Notes: generated by a model from the sequence alone, not told the origin. A stretch of DNA of 12,877 nucleotides from Promethearchaeota archaeon (GCA_014729315.1 WJKD01000336.1:1-12877), one strand, 5' to 3'; positions 1 to 7,213 are shown, counted from the stretch's first letter. Numbers and translations: made by a program.

Positions 1-328
1 AAAACCCCAAAAATATCAAAATCCTCAAAAATCCAAATTACCCTTAACTATTCTTACCTATGCAATATAATATGAGATAATATAATACAATATAAAACAA
101 AAGGCTCAACTACGCTCCTAAGTCCTCAAGCAAGACTAACGTAAAACCCCTAAAAATTCAAAAGACTCAAAAAACCGTAAAAATAACCTTCCCTCTTTTC
201 TTTTTCTACGTTTTTTTTCCTTGCTTAATCGAGCTCTTTATAGTGGTATAAACAATCGCAACAGCCCGTCTTTGTCGGTCTTAAGAATTAGAGGACTTTA
301 AAAGCGTTTGTAGAAACAATATAGTGAG
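1..328. other. Non-coding left edge with strong base skew
   Basis: No gene could be supported on either strand. Bases 1-61 contain no G at all and are A/C rich. Bases 61-105 are almost pure A/T with repeated ATAATA-like words. Bases 189-226 form a pyrimidine tract that includes eight T in a row at 211-218, which could terminate a transcript arriving from the left, since archaeal RNA polymerase stops at oligo-T. A TATA-like stretch at about 237-253 could serve the small ORF at 329. The forward frame open from base 1 stops at 73-75, and the reverse frames hit stops within about 50 bases of the edge, so no gene tail is evident. Confidence 0.5.
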
Positions 329-664
329 ATGGCGCACGCAAATAGACCCCTTCCGCAGAACCGACACCCCGCTTACGACAAGCTGTTTTTAGGGTGCCTC
401 TGGGCGATTAAGGTCTTCGTCGCAGTCGACAAAAAATTAGGCGCAAAGCTCCGCATACGCGAGTTTCAAGTAGATTTGAACGACTTGTCCGCGCTCGCCA
501 AAGCACAAGTGAAAAGGCTTCTCAAAGTTCGCCACGCAGTCGGGCACGACGAGATCCTTCGCTGTTTAGCCGACGAAGTGAGAGTCTCGTGGGAAGAGTT
601 CCGTTCCCTCGTCCGCTCCTACAAGCGCAAAAACCCTTCGATTACGCTCAAAGACTTTTTTTAA
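329..664 (+). CDS. Small basic hypothetical protein of atypical GC content
   Basis: This ORF encodes 111 residues, rich in Arg and Lys and also in Leu and Val, with no signal peptide or clear membrane segment. I recognise no family. Its base composition stands out: three 60-base lines counted inside it (361-420, 421-480 and 541-600) give about 52% G+C, whereas neighbouring genes are far more AT-rich (bases 1261-1320 give about 22%). Codons end often in C or G (CGC, GAC, TTC, CTC), unlike the rest of the window, which suggests recent acquisition, for example from a virus or plasmid. The ATG at 329 follows a weak GTGAG. Seven T at 656-662 overlap the stop codon and might end transcription. The full-length open frame in DNA of this composition makes a real gene plausible, but a chance ORF in a GC-rich island is possible. 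Confidence 0.5.
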   Translation: MAHANRPLPQNRHPAYDKLFLGCLWAIKVFVAVDKKLGAKLRIREFQVDLNDLSALAKAQVKRLLKVRHAVGHDEILRCLADEVRVSWEEFRSLVRSYKRKNPSITLKDFF

Positions 665-803
665 CCCTTATAATTTAGATTTCTGTATAAACCGTTTCAA
701 TATAGTTAGATTTTTAAAGATAAATTATAGTTTTATAAACATATAAAACCATATTATTTCTTGCAATTATATTTTTAAAAAAGCCAAATTTAGTTCAAGC
801 GCC
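665..803. promoter_or_regulatory. AT-rich intergenic region upstream of the HEAT protein
   Basis: This is a very AT-rich spacer with several TATA-like words, for instance around 740-747 and 767-778. It probably carries the promoter for the gene that starts at 804. No good Shine-Dalgarno sequence precedes that start, so the exact transcription start cannot be fixed from the sequence. Confidence 0.3.
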
Positions 804-3749
804 TTGAATTCTCTCATAATTGACACGGAAAGGATAGGAACATTAATAATAAACGGATATTACGAAAAAGCAGCTGAGGATATTTTTAGAGTTCTTGAAA
901 ATAAAGCTGAGGTTGATAACGAGATCTTATACAAAACTTTAGATTTGTTAAGTCTTATATGCGACAAAAAGCCTTCAATCTCGTTAAAAACTATTAAATA
1001 TGTTGAAGAATTCATTGTCGATCCCGAATCGTGGATAAGATTAGTTTCAATGGAAATACTATATCAGATTTCAATCTTTAGACCAAATCTTCTAATCGAT
1101 CTGATTGATAAAATTAGAACAAGAATGTTTGATCGGGATTCCTCGGTGCGAAGGTTGACAGTTAAGTTAATAGGTAATTTAATTTTGTCTCTTCACATTG
1201 ATCAAGAGCAACTCCAAGAAATTATTGACGAGTTCACGGAAAAACTAATGGAAAACGATTGGAAAGTTAAATTCCAAGTTATAAAAACGTTAAAAAAGAT
1301 ACTTAATCAAGATTACAAAAAGATCAGGGATCTAGAGCCTTTATTATCGATGGTTATTATTAATTTGAGGGAAGAAGACGAAGATGTCGCTAGAGCTGCG
1401 GCAGATCTTTTAAAAATGTTAGGAACTTATTTTCTTTCAAAAGACAAAATTTTTTACATTCTTCTAAACCTTCTGTATAACGAGAAGCCAAGGGTCAAAG
1501 AACAAATTATCTGGCTATTCGGAGAGATTGGAAAGGAAAGGTCCTCCGAAATTATTCCCATTATCCCGAAATTGATTAAACTTCTTAAAAAAAACGATTA
1601 TCGTATTCATTTAAAAGTATTTGATGCTCTCGTAAGTATCGGAGTAAATAATTTTAATCAAATCTGGTCCAACCTTATTGACTCTTTAGACACGAGCAAT
1701 AATGATTTTCGAAATAATTTAATCAATGCCCTCTATTTACTTAGTCAAAAAAATATTAAGAAAATATTTCCCTATCTTTTCGAAGAATTAGAAAATCCTT
1801 CTGAAAATATCAGAGGGGCTATGGGACTTGTTTTTAAAAGATTGTACGAGGAGTATCAAATTGAAATAGAAAACGAAATTACAAAGATATTATATCGTTT
1901 AGAATCAAAATATTGGAGAGAAAGAAAAAATACGATAATATTGCTTAGGATTATATGCTTTATCTTAAAAAATCAGAAATTAGCGGTTTGGATTAGCATT
2001 GAATTAAATAGAGCGTTAAAAAGAGAAACTGATTTTGATGTAAAAGAAGAGATCATTTATACGATTGACGATATTAAGACTTATTATAAAAATCTTAAAG
2101 ACGATATTCGACAAGTTAAGAAACAATTGTCATTATTTGATACACAAATTAATAAATTTCAAAAGTTACCAGCACGATTTCGTGAAAATCTGAACTCTTT
2201 AATTGAAGAAAATAAATTCAAAGAAGTAGAAACGCAATTAAATAAACTTTATAGTAACGCTTTAAATGAGATAAAGGAATTTCACAATGAAATTAATAGC
2301 TTCGAATTTAAGAGGTTAGCCTTTGATTTAATTGAGGAATGGGAGGAAACTAAAGTCCAGATAATTGACGAATTGAGTATTATTAAAGGATTTATTTCTG
2401 AATTGTGCGACGAAAAAAAAGAAAGTTTTAAATCCACTTTAGAAAAAAAGATTCAACTTTTGGATCGTCGTATAGATGTGTTAACTGCTCAGTTTGAATA
2501 TGTTAAAGAATTTGATTTTAAAAATTACATTAATTCCTACATCTCTGAAGAAAATTTAGATAAAACTGACGAATTCTACGAAAAATTCTCAAGTATTACT
2601 CAAATAAGAAAAAATTTATTTAAACTTGATGTTGACATTAGAGATATGCTGATTGATAATCTTGAGTTCGATCAAATATTCAAGGAGTTTCTTACTAAAT
2701 GGATATCTACAAAAATTCAAATACAAGAGTATTTAGGAGATTTAGACCTCTTAATCCGATCAATAAAAGAGGAAATAAGTAATGATTATTTCCAGAAGGA
2801 CGAATACGAAGAAGAAATATTAGTTACTGAAAATTTGAATGGTTTTCATAACGAACTTACTTACCAACTACTCCAAGGGCATATTCAATCGATAATATTA
2901 CACGGAATTGATGTACTCAAAAAATTTAACGAAAATTTCACAGAGTTGCGTATCAAATTGGAAAATCTGATGACAACGGATAATTTCTCTAATTTTAGAA
3001 AATTATTAGAAATGCGAACCAAACAAATACAAATGTTTATCTCGGAAACTGAAAATGAAATAGATAATGTTATCAGAAAAGAAAATATACAAGATAATAA
3101 TACTTTTAATTTATTTGTAAGACCCTATATAGATAGATGGCACGCTAGCAAAGAGCTTATGATAAACAAACTGAAGTATTTCAGGCGTAAAAATTTAGAA
3201 GATTTATACTTGTCGCAGTTGAATTACTATCTCAACATCATTAATCCCATTAAAATGAAGCTTTTATCGTCTTATATGGAATTAGACGAAGACACTATTA
3301 AGGAATTTGTTCTAAAGTATGTAAGAAAAAATAAAATAAATGCCCGTATCGTCAAGGACACCATCTATTCGGAAGTTTTGGATTCTGAATTGCCCCACGC
3401 AAAAGACCTTTTACTGTTCAAAAATATTAAAACAAGTGGAAATAAAATATATTTGCACTTCAAATTGAACAATCCTTCCAATCACATGTTTGCGGATTTA
3501 CAAATATCCTTAAAAACGCCTGCGTATCTTAAATTTCTAAAAGACGAGAGTTTTCCGAAATATATTCATTTAGATGAGTTGAAAACGGGAAATATTTTTA
3601 AATTTAATTACACCTTAAAGATTAACAGGAAAAAGCAGAAAAACTTAACAGATCCCAGCGTAGATGAGATTAAATTAAATATCCACTACAAAGATCCGTT
3701 TGATATTACGAGAAAAACAACCAAGAAAATAAATATTCTATTAACTTAG
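804..3749 (+). CDS. Large HEAT-repeat / helical-bundle protein with C-terminal beta domain (adaptin-like architecture)
   Basis: The protein has 981 residues and no signal peptide. Residues 1 to about 435 are a helical solenoid with HEAT-type repeats (such as DPESWIRLVSMEIL near residue 75 and DRDSSVRRLTVKLIG near 112), similar to adaptin and COPI N-terminal solenoids. Residues 440-810 are long amphipathic helices with three copies of a W-x3-K motif near residues 514, 633 and 779. Residues 815-860 look like a winged helix. From about 870 to the end alternating hydrophobic strands suggest an Ig-like or appendage-like beta sandwich. The first usable start is TTG at 804, since the frame is closed by a TAA at 744-746 and the next Met lies about 80 residues in. 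HEAT followed by a terminal beta domain resembles vesicle-coat proteins, but this is by architecture only; a generic scaffold is equally possible. It has its own intergenic regions, so it appears monocistronic. Confidence 0.85.
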   Translation: MNSLIIDTERIGTLIINGYYEKAAEDIFRVLENKAEVDNEILYKTLDLLSLICDKKPSISLKTIKYVEEFIVDPESWIRLVSMEILYQISIFRPNLLIDLIDKIRTRMFDRDSSVRRLTVKLIGNLILSLHIDQEQLQEIIDEFTEKLMENDWKVKFQVIKTLKKILNQDYKKIRDLEPLLSMVIINLREEDEDVARAAADLLKMLGTYFLSKDKIFYILLNLLYNEKPRVKEQIIWLFGEIGKERSSEIIPIIPKLIKLLKKNDYRIHLKVFDALVSIGVNNFNQIWSNLIDSLDTSNNDFRNNLINALYLLSQKNIKKIFPYLFEELENPSENIRGAMGLVFKRLYEEYQIEIENEITKILYRLESKYWRERKNTIILLRIICFILKNQKLAVWISIELNRALKRETDFDVKEEIIYTIDDIKTYYKNLKDDIRQVKKQLSLFDTQINKFQKLPARFRENLNSLIEENKFKEVETQLNKLYSNALNEIKEFHNEINSFEFKRLAFDLIEEWEETKVQIIDELSIIKGFISELCDEKKESFKSTLEKKIQLLDRRIDVLTAQFEYVKEFDFKNYINSYISEENLDKTDEFYEKFSSITQIRKNLFKLDVDIRDMLIDNLEFDQIFKEFLTKWISTKIQIQEYLGDLDLLIRSIKEEISNDYFQKDEYEEEILVTENLNGFHNELTYQLLQGHIQSIILHGIDVLKKFNENFTELRIKLENLMTTDNFSNFRKLLEMRTKQIQMFISETENEIDNVIRKENIQDNNTFNLFVRPYIDRWHASKELMINKLKYFRRKNLEDLYLSQLNYYLNIINPIKMKLLSSYMELDEDTIKEFVLKYVRKNKINARIVKDTIYSEVLDSELPHAKDLLLFKNIKTSGNKIYLHFKLNNPSNHMFADLQISLKTPAYLKFLKDESFPKYIHLDELKTGNIFKFNYTLKINRKKQKNLTDPSVDEIKLNIHYKDPFDITRKTTKKINILLT

Positions 3750-3938
3750 TTATTTTACTTTAGTTTTGGACTACTTATCTCGTCGATGTTTTAATTATAT
3801 TTTAAAGCAGTTCTATTCATTTTTAAGACTTATCGAAAGAATCGATAGCAAAAATCTAAATAATTTATTAATTAACTTTCATTTCTCTAAATGCAAAATA
3901 TTACATAAAAAAAACAAAAACAAACTAAGGTAATACTA
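3750..3938. promoter_or_regulatory. Intergenic region with promoter for the selenium cluster
   Basis: This gap before the transporter genes is AT-rich. It contains TATA-like stretches near 3797-3806 and 3861-3874, and a small hairpin (TATCG at 3831-3835 and CGATA at 3843-3847 around a 7-base loop). An AAGGT at 3927-3931 sits 7 bases before the GTG at 3939 and acts as a plausible ribosome binding site that supports this start. No RNA motif or riboswitch was recognised. Confidence 0.35.
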
Positions 3939-4460
3939 GTGAGTGAAAAAGCAAAAGAAAAGATTTCGAAATTAATTCGAATACCTGCGTTTTTAGGTTT
4001 TTTGATAGGAATTCTAGCTGCTTTTAGTCAAGCGCTTTTGATTAGTGCAGGTGGTCCCGAGGCTTATGGATTTTGCGTTGCGTGTCATACGAGGGACTTA
4101 ATAAATGATATAATTAACGATATAGCAGGAGTAAAGATCTTAGGATTAGCACCCATTTCGGCTGCCGCAATATTGCCCATTTTAAGTATAATAGGTGTAT
4201 TAATCGGTGGCTACCTTGCCGCTTCCAGAAATAAAGAATTTAAAGTTAAAAAAAGCCCTCCTTTAACCTATGGTCTTTATTTACTAGGTGGAATCGGAGT
4301 AATTTGTCTAGCTTTACTACTTGGAGGATGTCCTTATCGTGCGGCTCTAAGATTTGCATATGGAGATTTAATTGCCCTAATTGGAATAATATCAATGGCG
4401 GGCGGAGTTGCTGTAGGAGTATATCTATTATTGTACCGAATGAAAAGAGGTGAAATTTAA
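3939..4460 (+). CDS. YeeE/YedE-family membrane protein, first half (putative selenium/sulfur transporter subunit)
   Basis: This is a 173-residue hydrophobic protein with about four or five membrane helices. It matches one half of the YeeE/YedE family, whose full-length bacterial members carry two such halves in one chain and import thiosulfate or, for the YedE branch linked to selD and yedF, are predicted to import a selenium species. The family signatures are seen: GFC at residues 44-46, and GGCPYR with Cys131 followed by the charged AYGD stretch. The first cysteine region is expanded to CVACH (Cys46, Cys49, His50), where usually a single Cys is found. The start is GTG with AAGGT 7 bases upstream. 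The next gene begins 2 bases after its stop, so the two halves are surely co-transcribed and likely assemble together. The substrate (selenium rather than sulfur) is inferred from context only. Confidence 0.88.
   Translation: MSEKAKEKISKLIRIPAFLGFLIGILAAFSQALLISAGGPEAYGFCVACHTRDLINDIINDIAGVKILGLAPISAAAILPILSIIGVLIGGYLAASRNKEFKVKKSPPLTYGLYLLGGIGVICLALLLGGCPYRAALRFAYGDLIALIGIISMAGGVAVGVYLLLYRMKRGEI
4446..4452 (+). promoter_or_regulatory. Shine-Dalgarno for the second transporter half
   Basis: GAGGTGA lies inside the last codons of the upstream gene, 10 bases before the ATG at 4463. It complements the archaeal 16S rRNA 3' end and supports coupled translation of the two halves. Confidence 0.7.
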
Positions 4461-4462
4461 AG

Positions 4463-4975
4463 ATGGCTACAGGTTGGTTAATATTTGAGATCGCAATAAT
4501 CGTTGTGCCCATTTTTACGCTTTTCTTGGGTGTTTTAATTGGCTATCTAGCACAAAGATCAGGATTTTGTTCTATTGGTGGGATGAGGGATTTGATGATG
4601 TTTAAACATACACGTTTATTCATCGGGTATTTAGCATTAATTGGAGGTGGATTTTTAGGTTATTTAATCTTCTGGTTAATAGCTCCTATGGCATTTCCAG
4701 GATTCTTTTGGGCTTTCACAGCCTCAAATCCACTTCAACCTGTTCCAGGTGCCCCTCCAAATTTAATAATAGTTGGCTACTTAATTCTCGCTATAATCGG
4801 GGGATTTGGAATGGGCTTACTTGGTGTTTTATTGGGAGGATGTCCTTTGAGACAAACAGTAATGGGTTCAGAAGGAAATCTAAGATCCATTTCTTATGTA
4901 GTCGGTATGCTTATCGGAGCAGTTATTTTCCATCTATGGATTGTTTCTCTAGCACAAGCGATATTTGGAGGTTAA
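4463..4975 (+). CDS. YeeE/YedE-family membrane protein, second half
   Basis: This protein has 170 residues with about five hydrophobic helices. It carries the most typical YeeE/YedE signatures in the window: QRSGFC (Cys36) followed by MRDL, and GGCPLRQ (Cys127) followed by SEGNLRS. In thiosulfate transporters of this family the conserved cysteines relay the sulfur substrate across the membrane by transient hydrogen bonding; the same role is assumed here. It pairs with the preceding 173-residue half, giving the two pseudo-symmetric halves that are fused in bacterial proteins. A TusA-like gene follows 35 bases later, the same transporter-plus-TusA pairing known from YeeE-TusA (YeeD) and YedE-YedF. 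The two halves are separate genes, so the functional unit would be a heterodimer. The transported ion cannot be told from the sequence. Confidence 0.9.
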   Translation: MATGWLIFEIAIIVVPIFTLFLGVLIGYLAQRSGFCSIGGMRDLMMFKHTRLFIGYLALIGGGFLGYLIFWLIAPMAFPGFFWAFTASNPLQPVPGAPPNLIIVGYLILAIIGGFGMGLLGVLLGGCPLRQTVMGSEGNLRSISYVVGMLIGAVIFHLWIVSLAQAIFGG

Positions 4976-5010
4976 ATTAGAATTGAATAAATCAGAAAGA
5001 GATAAATAAA

Positions 5011-5238
5011 ATGACAGAACACAAGTTAGATATAACGGGAAAAATATGTCCATATTGCTTGTTATTGGTTAGAAAAAAAGTAAAAACCATTTCGTCTGGT
5101 GATAAGCTAGTTGTTATGACAGATCATCCCCCTGCTGCTACAGATACTATTCCCCACGATATGAAAAAGCAAGGAAACGATATTTCATCAGAAAAAGTAG
5201 AACCAGGATTGTGGAAATTGATTATCACTAAAAAATAA
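5011..5238 (+). CDS. TusA/SirA/YedF-like sulfur (selenium) carrier with CPYC motif
   Basis: A 75-residue protein with the TusA fold signature: an N-terminal strand LDITGKICP, a helix LLLVRKKVKTI, then SSGDKLVVMTDHPPAATDTI, matching the usual 'GD.L.V.tdDp.a..DI' segment. TusA proteins carry a persulfide on the Cys of a CPxP motif and pass it between sulfurtransferases; YedF carries such a domain and is genetically tied to selenium. Here the motif is CPYC (Cys13, Cys16), so the second proline is replaced by cysteine, giving a CxxC pair that could be redox-active or bind selenium or metal. It lies just downstream of the two transporter halves, so it is the likely first acceptor of the imported chalcogen. 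The ATG at 5011 is preceded only by AGAAAGAGA, a weak ribosome binding site. Confidence 0.88.
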   Translation: MTEHKLDITGKICPYCLLLVRKKVKTISSGDKLVVMTDHPPAATDTIPHDMKKQGNDISSEKVEPGLWKLIITKK

Positions 5239-5275
5239 ATCAAGTAATAGGATTTGGAAATTACATAATCAAAAA

Positions 5276-5284
5276 TTTTTTTTT
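5276..5284 (+). terminator. Oligo-T terminator after the TusA-like gene
   Basis: Nine consecutive T, preceded by five A, lie 38 bases after the stop of the TusA-like gene. Archaeal termination relies on such T runs. It probably ends the transporter-TusA transcript and separates it from the DsrE-like gene that starts at 5346. Confidence 0.5.
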
Positions 5285-5345
5285 ATCACTATAACTTCGA
5301 TTAATAAAAGTTAAAAAAATAAAAATTAAACACGCAATAACAGCC
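5285..5345 (+). promoter_or_regulatory. Promoter region for the DsrE-like / TusA-like unit
   Basis: A TATA-like ATTAATAAAA at about 5300-5309 lies some 40 bases before the ATG at 5346. This would give a short leader. No Shine-Dalgarno is visible ahead of that ATG. Confidence 0.3.
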
Positions 5346-6518
5346 ATGAGAAATATTATATTCACTGAAAAGATTTCAATTGAAAGATTGTCATGGTTCA
5401 TTGAAACCTTGAGTTATTTTAATTTAAGAATATATAAAGAACTTATAAATTTCCAAGTATTTTTATCGGGAGATTCTCTCTATACTTTAAAAGATAAAAG
5501 ATCACTAAAATTATGGAATAATGGATTAAAAAACAATAATCTACATCTTTATTTGGATCCATGGGATCTTCGTTTGTTAGGAGTTGATATAAATTATTTA
5601 AAAAGTAAAAATCCTGATCAAATACATATTACTCAGATTAATAAACAAATAACGCCATTTGATTTTTGGATTTTTCTTTTAAATGAGGTACATACATTTT
5701 TTAACGAAAGTCGTCTTGGATTTTTAGAGATGAGGGGTCCCTATATAAGTAGAACAAGCCTTCATGCTATTCGTGCTCTGAATATTGCTGTCAGTAAAGG
5801 GTTATCCCCCGAATTGTATTTATATATCGATGGAATCCATCTTAGTCACGATTATCAGCAACCCTCTGAATTTGAAAATATTGGTAATGCTATAAGAGAT
5901 GTTGAAAAAAAAGCAAAGGAAAAAAATCTTAAAACCACGATGCTCGCGTGTGCTCGTTGTGGTGTAGCGCGGGGATATATTAGAGATGAAAAAGTTAATG
6001 TATTTCATCAATCATCAGATGCGATTCCTTCAGTTAGGTTTTGCAATTTAAATCGTATTATTGAAAGATTTGAATTAAATCATGTGATTTTATCACCAAG
6101 TTCGGGACTTATAATATTTCAAAATAGCACATCAAATCAAAAACCTTCCTTATTAGTTCTAATAACTCATAGTCCTTATGGATCAGAGTGGACTTTTGGC
6201 GGAGTTTCATTCGCAATAGCGGCTGCTAATCATGGCATCCATACGGATGTCGTATTTATCGAAGACGGAGTATTAATATCCACTGGAAAACATTTTATTA
6301 CGAACGATGACAAAATTTTTAATATTCAAGAAATTATTGAAGCAACATACGATATTGAAAATTTGCATTATTATTTATTCCGACCTTCTCTTAAATTACG
6401 GGGTCTAGAAAAATTTATACTCATTGAAGGATTAGACCTAATTGGACATAATCAATTATGTAATTTAATTGGTCTTAATTCTACTGAGGATTATCATAGG
6501 AGAATTTTATTTTATTAA
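5346..6518 (+). CDS. Three-module DsrE/DsrF/DsrH-like fusion (sulfur or selenium relay)
   Basis: This 390-residue protein appears to consist of three DsrE-family-like modules. Residues 1-118 contain FLSGDSLYTLKD and YLDPWDLRLLGV, a divergent module. Residues 123-245 are the clearest DsrE-like module: GPYISR, ALNIAVSKG, LYIDGIHL, then ACARCGVARG with Cys202 and Cys205 in the position of the DsrE active cysteine. Residues 267-390 match DsrF/TusC: LITHSPYGSEW, FAIAAANHGI, VVFIEDGVL. In bacteria DsrE, DsrF and DsrH (TusD, TusC, TusB) are separate subunits of a hexamer that takes persulfide from TusA. Here one chain may imitate one full set. It lies between two TusA-like genes and before selD, so a role in passing selenium or sulfur to SelD is likely but inferred. 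The third module lacks an obvious active cysteine in the expected place. Start ATG at 5346. Confidence 0.78.
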   Translation: MRNIIFTEKISIERLSWFIETLSYFNLRIYKELINFQVFLSGDSLYTLKDKRSLKLWNNGLKNNNLHLYLDPWDLRLLGVDINYLKSKNPDQIHITQINKQITPFDFWIFLLNEVHTFFNESRLGFLEMRGPYISRTSLHAIRALNIAVSKGLSPELYLYIDGIHLSHDYQQPSEFENIGNAIRDVEKKAKEKNLKTTMLACARCGVARGYIRDEKVNVFHQSSDAIPSVRFCNLNRIIERFELNHVILSPSSGLIIFQNSTSNQKPSLLVLITHSPYGSEWTFGGVSFAIAAANHGIHTDVVFIEDGVLISTGKHFITNDDKIFNIQEIIEATYDIENLHYYLFRPSLKLRGLEKFILIEGLDLIGHNQLCNLIGLNSTEDYHRRILFY

Positions 6519-6563
6519 AAAACACACAAGAATAAAATAAAAATAGCACGGTGTATTGTAAAT

Positions 6564-6794
6564 TTGACAGAAATTAACAAAATTCGGGACTTTTCAAATT
6601 TAACTTGTACAAATTTAATGATAAAGCTAAAAATCTTGTTAAAGAAGTTAAATAAAGGAAATAAACTCGAATTCTACTCCAATAGAGAACAATACGATAA
6701 TATCAAAAAGCCTTTTTCAAAAAAATCGTATAAATTGAAAGGAGATAAGATAGGCGATAATAAATATCATATTTTAATTACAAAAATTAAATAA
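6564..6794 (+). CDS. Second TusA-like protein, single cysteine, TTG start
   Basis: The ORF encodes 76 residues with the TusA pattern: DFSNLTCTNLMIKLKILLKK, then NKGNKLEFYSNREQ, then a C-terminal strand DNKYHILIT. The carrier motif CPxP is reduced to CTNL (Cys15), so the sulfur-carrying Cys is kept but both prolines are lost. The start must be TTG at 6564; a GGTG at 6550-6553, 10 bases upstream, fits as its ribosome binding site. The frame is the same as that of the preceding DsrE-like gene, with only one TAA and 15 codons between them, so the two may once have been a single fused protein. The gene that follows begins 12 bases after its stop. It is probably the TusA-type partner of the DsrE-like protein, but it is divergent and could be a non-catalytic relative. 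Confidence 0.65.
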   Translation: MTEINKIRDFSNLTCTNLMIKLKILLKKLNKGNKLEFYSNREQYDNIKKPFSKKSYKLKGDKIGDNKYHILITKIK

Positions 6795-6806
6795 ATACCA
6801 TATAAG

Positions 6807-7172
6807 ATGGACAGTAAAGTAAAAATTACGGCGATTCATTTGAAATTTTCCCATCGTTATAGAGATTATTTCTTATTCTCAATAATGAATTCAGAATACG
6901 ATTATTTATATCTTTTTCACCAAAAGAATCATTTAATGGCTTTATTATATGGCTACAATTTTCAAAATCGTATTTCTACCCTCTTGAAGGAAGAAGATAT
7001 TGATTGTATCGAATGTAGGTTAGGTATTAATATTATTGGGGGTGTCTCATTCGAAGACGAGGATCTAATTGAGTTTAATTTCGATGTATGTAGAGCTAAT
7101 CAAATCGTTGGAGAATTAAATAATAAATTAAACAACGAGGAGAAATACCCCTTGTTTGATTACAAAAAGTAG
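6807..7172 (+). CDS. Small hypothetical protein, possibly DsrE/TusB-like
   Basis: This 121-residue protein has no family I can name with certainty. It has alternating beta and alpha character, with a central stretch LYLFHQKNHLMALLYG followed by a helix and IDCIECRLGINIIGG. The last piece, with Cys in ECRLG, is reminiscent of the DsrE-type 'v..C..glk.rG' strand-loop-helix, and the size is close to that of single-domain DsrE, DsrF or TusB proteins. It follows the TusA-like gene by 12 bases and precedes selD by 129 bases, so co-transcription with the sulfur-relay genes is likely. No ribosome binding site precedes the ATG. It has no signal peptide or membrane helix. A remote DsrE relationship is a guess; a novel selenium-related small protein is the alternative. 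Confidence 0.6.
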   Translation: MDSKVKITAIHLKFSHRYRDYFLFSIMNSEYDYLYLFHQKNHLMALLYGYNFQNRISTLLKEEDIDCIECRLGINIIGGVSFEDEDLIEFNFDVCRANQIVGELNNKLNNEEKYPLFDYKK

Positions 7173-7199
7173 TTAGTATATTCCTTTCCTTCACTATTG

Positions 7200-7213
7200 T
7201 TATAAATTTATAT
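7200..7213 (+). promoter_or_regulatory. TATA box candidate for selD
   Basis: TTATAAATTTATAT is a strong archaeal TATA-like element about 90 to 100 bases before the selD ATG. It would predict transcription starting near 7235 and a leader of about 65 bases. A second AT-rich word at 7251-7258 is an alternative. Confidence 0.4.

Noticed and set aside
1..14. AAAACCCC at the left end as a telomere-like repeat
   Set aside because: It occurs once only and is not a tandem array; chance in A/C-rich DNA.
4074..4091. CVACH in the first transporter half as a c-type haem site
   Set aside because: It sits inside a YeeE/YedE membrane protein where a conserved Cys is expected, with no signal peptide or other cytochrome features.
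4246..4512. Minus-strand open frame across the two transporter genes
   Set aside because: It is antisense to two conserved membrane proteins and has no motif.
4708..4980. Open frame overlapping the second transporter half in another frame
   Set aside because: It lies wholly in the shadow of the YeeE/YedE gene, whose motifs are clear, and its product is low in structure and family features.
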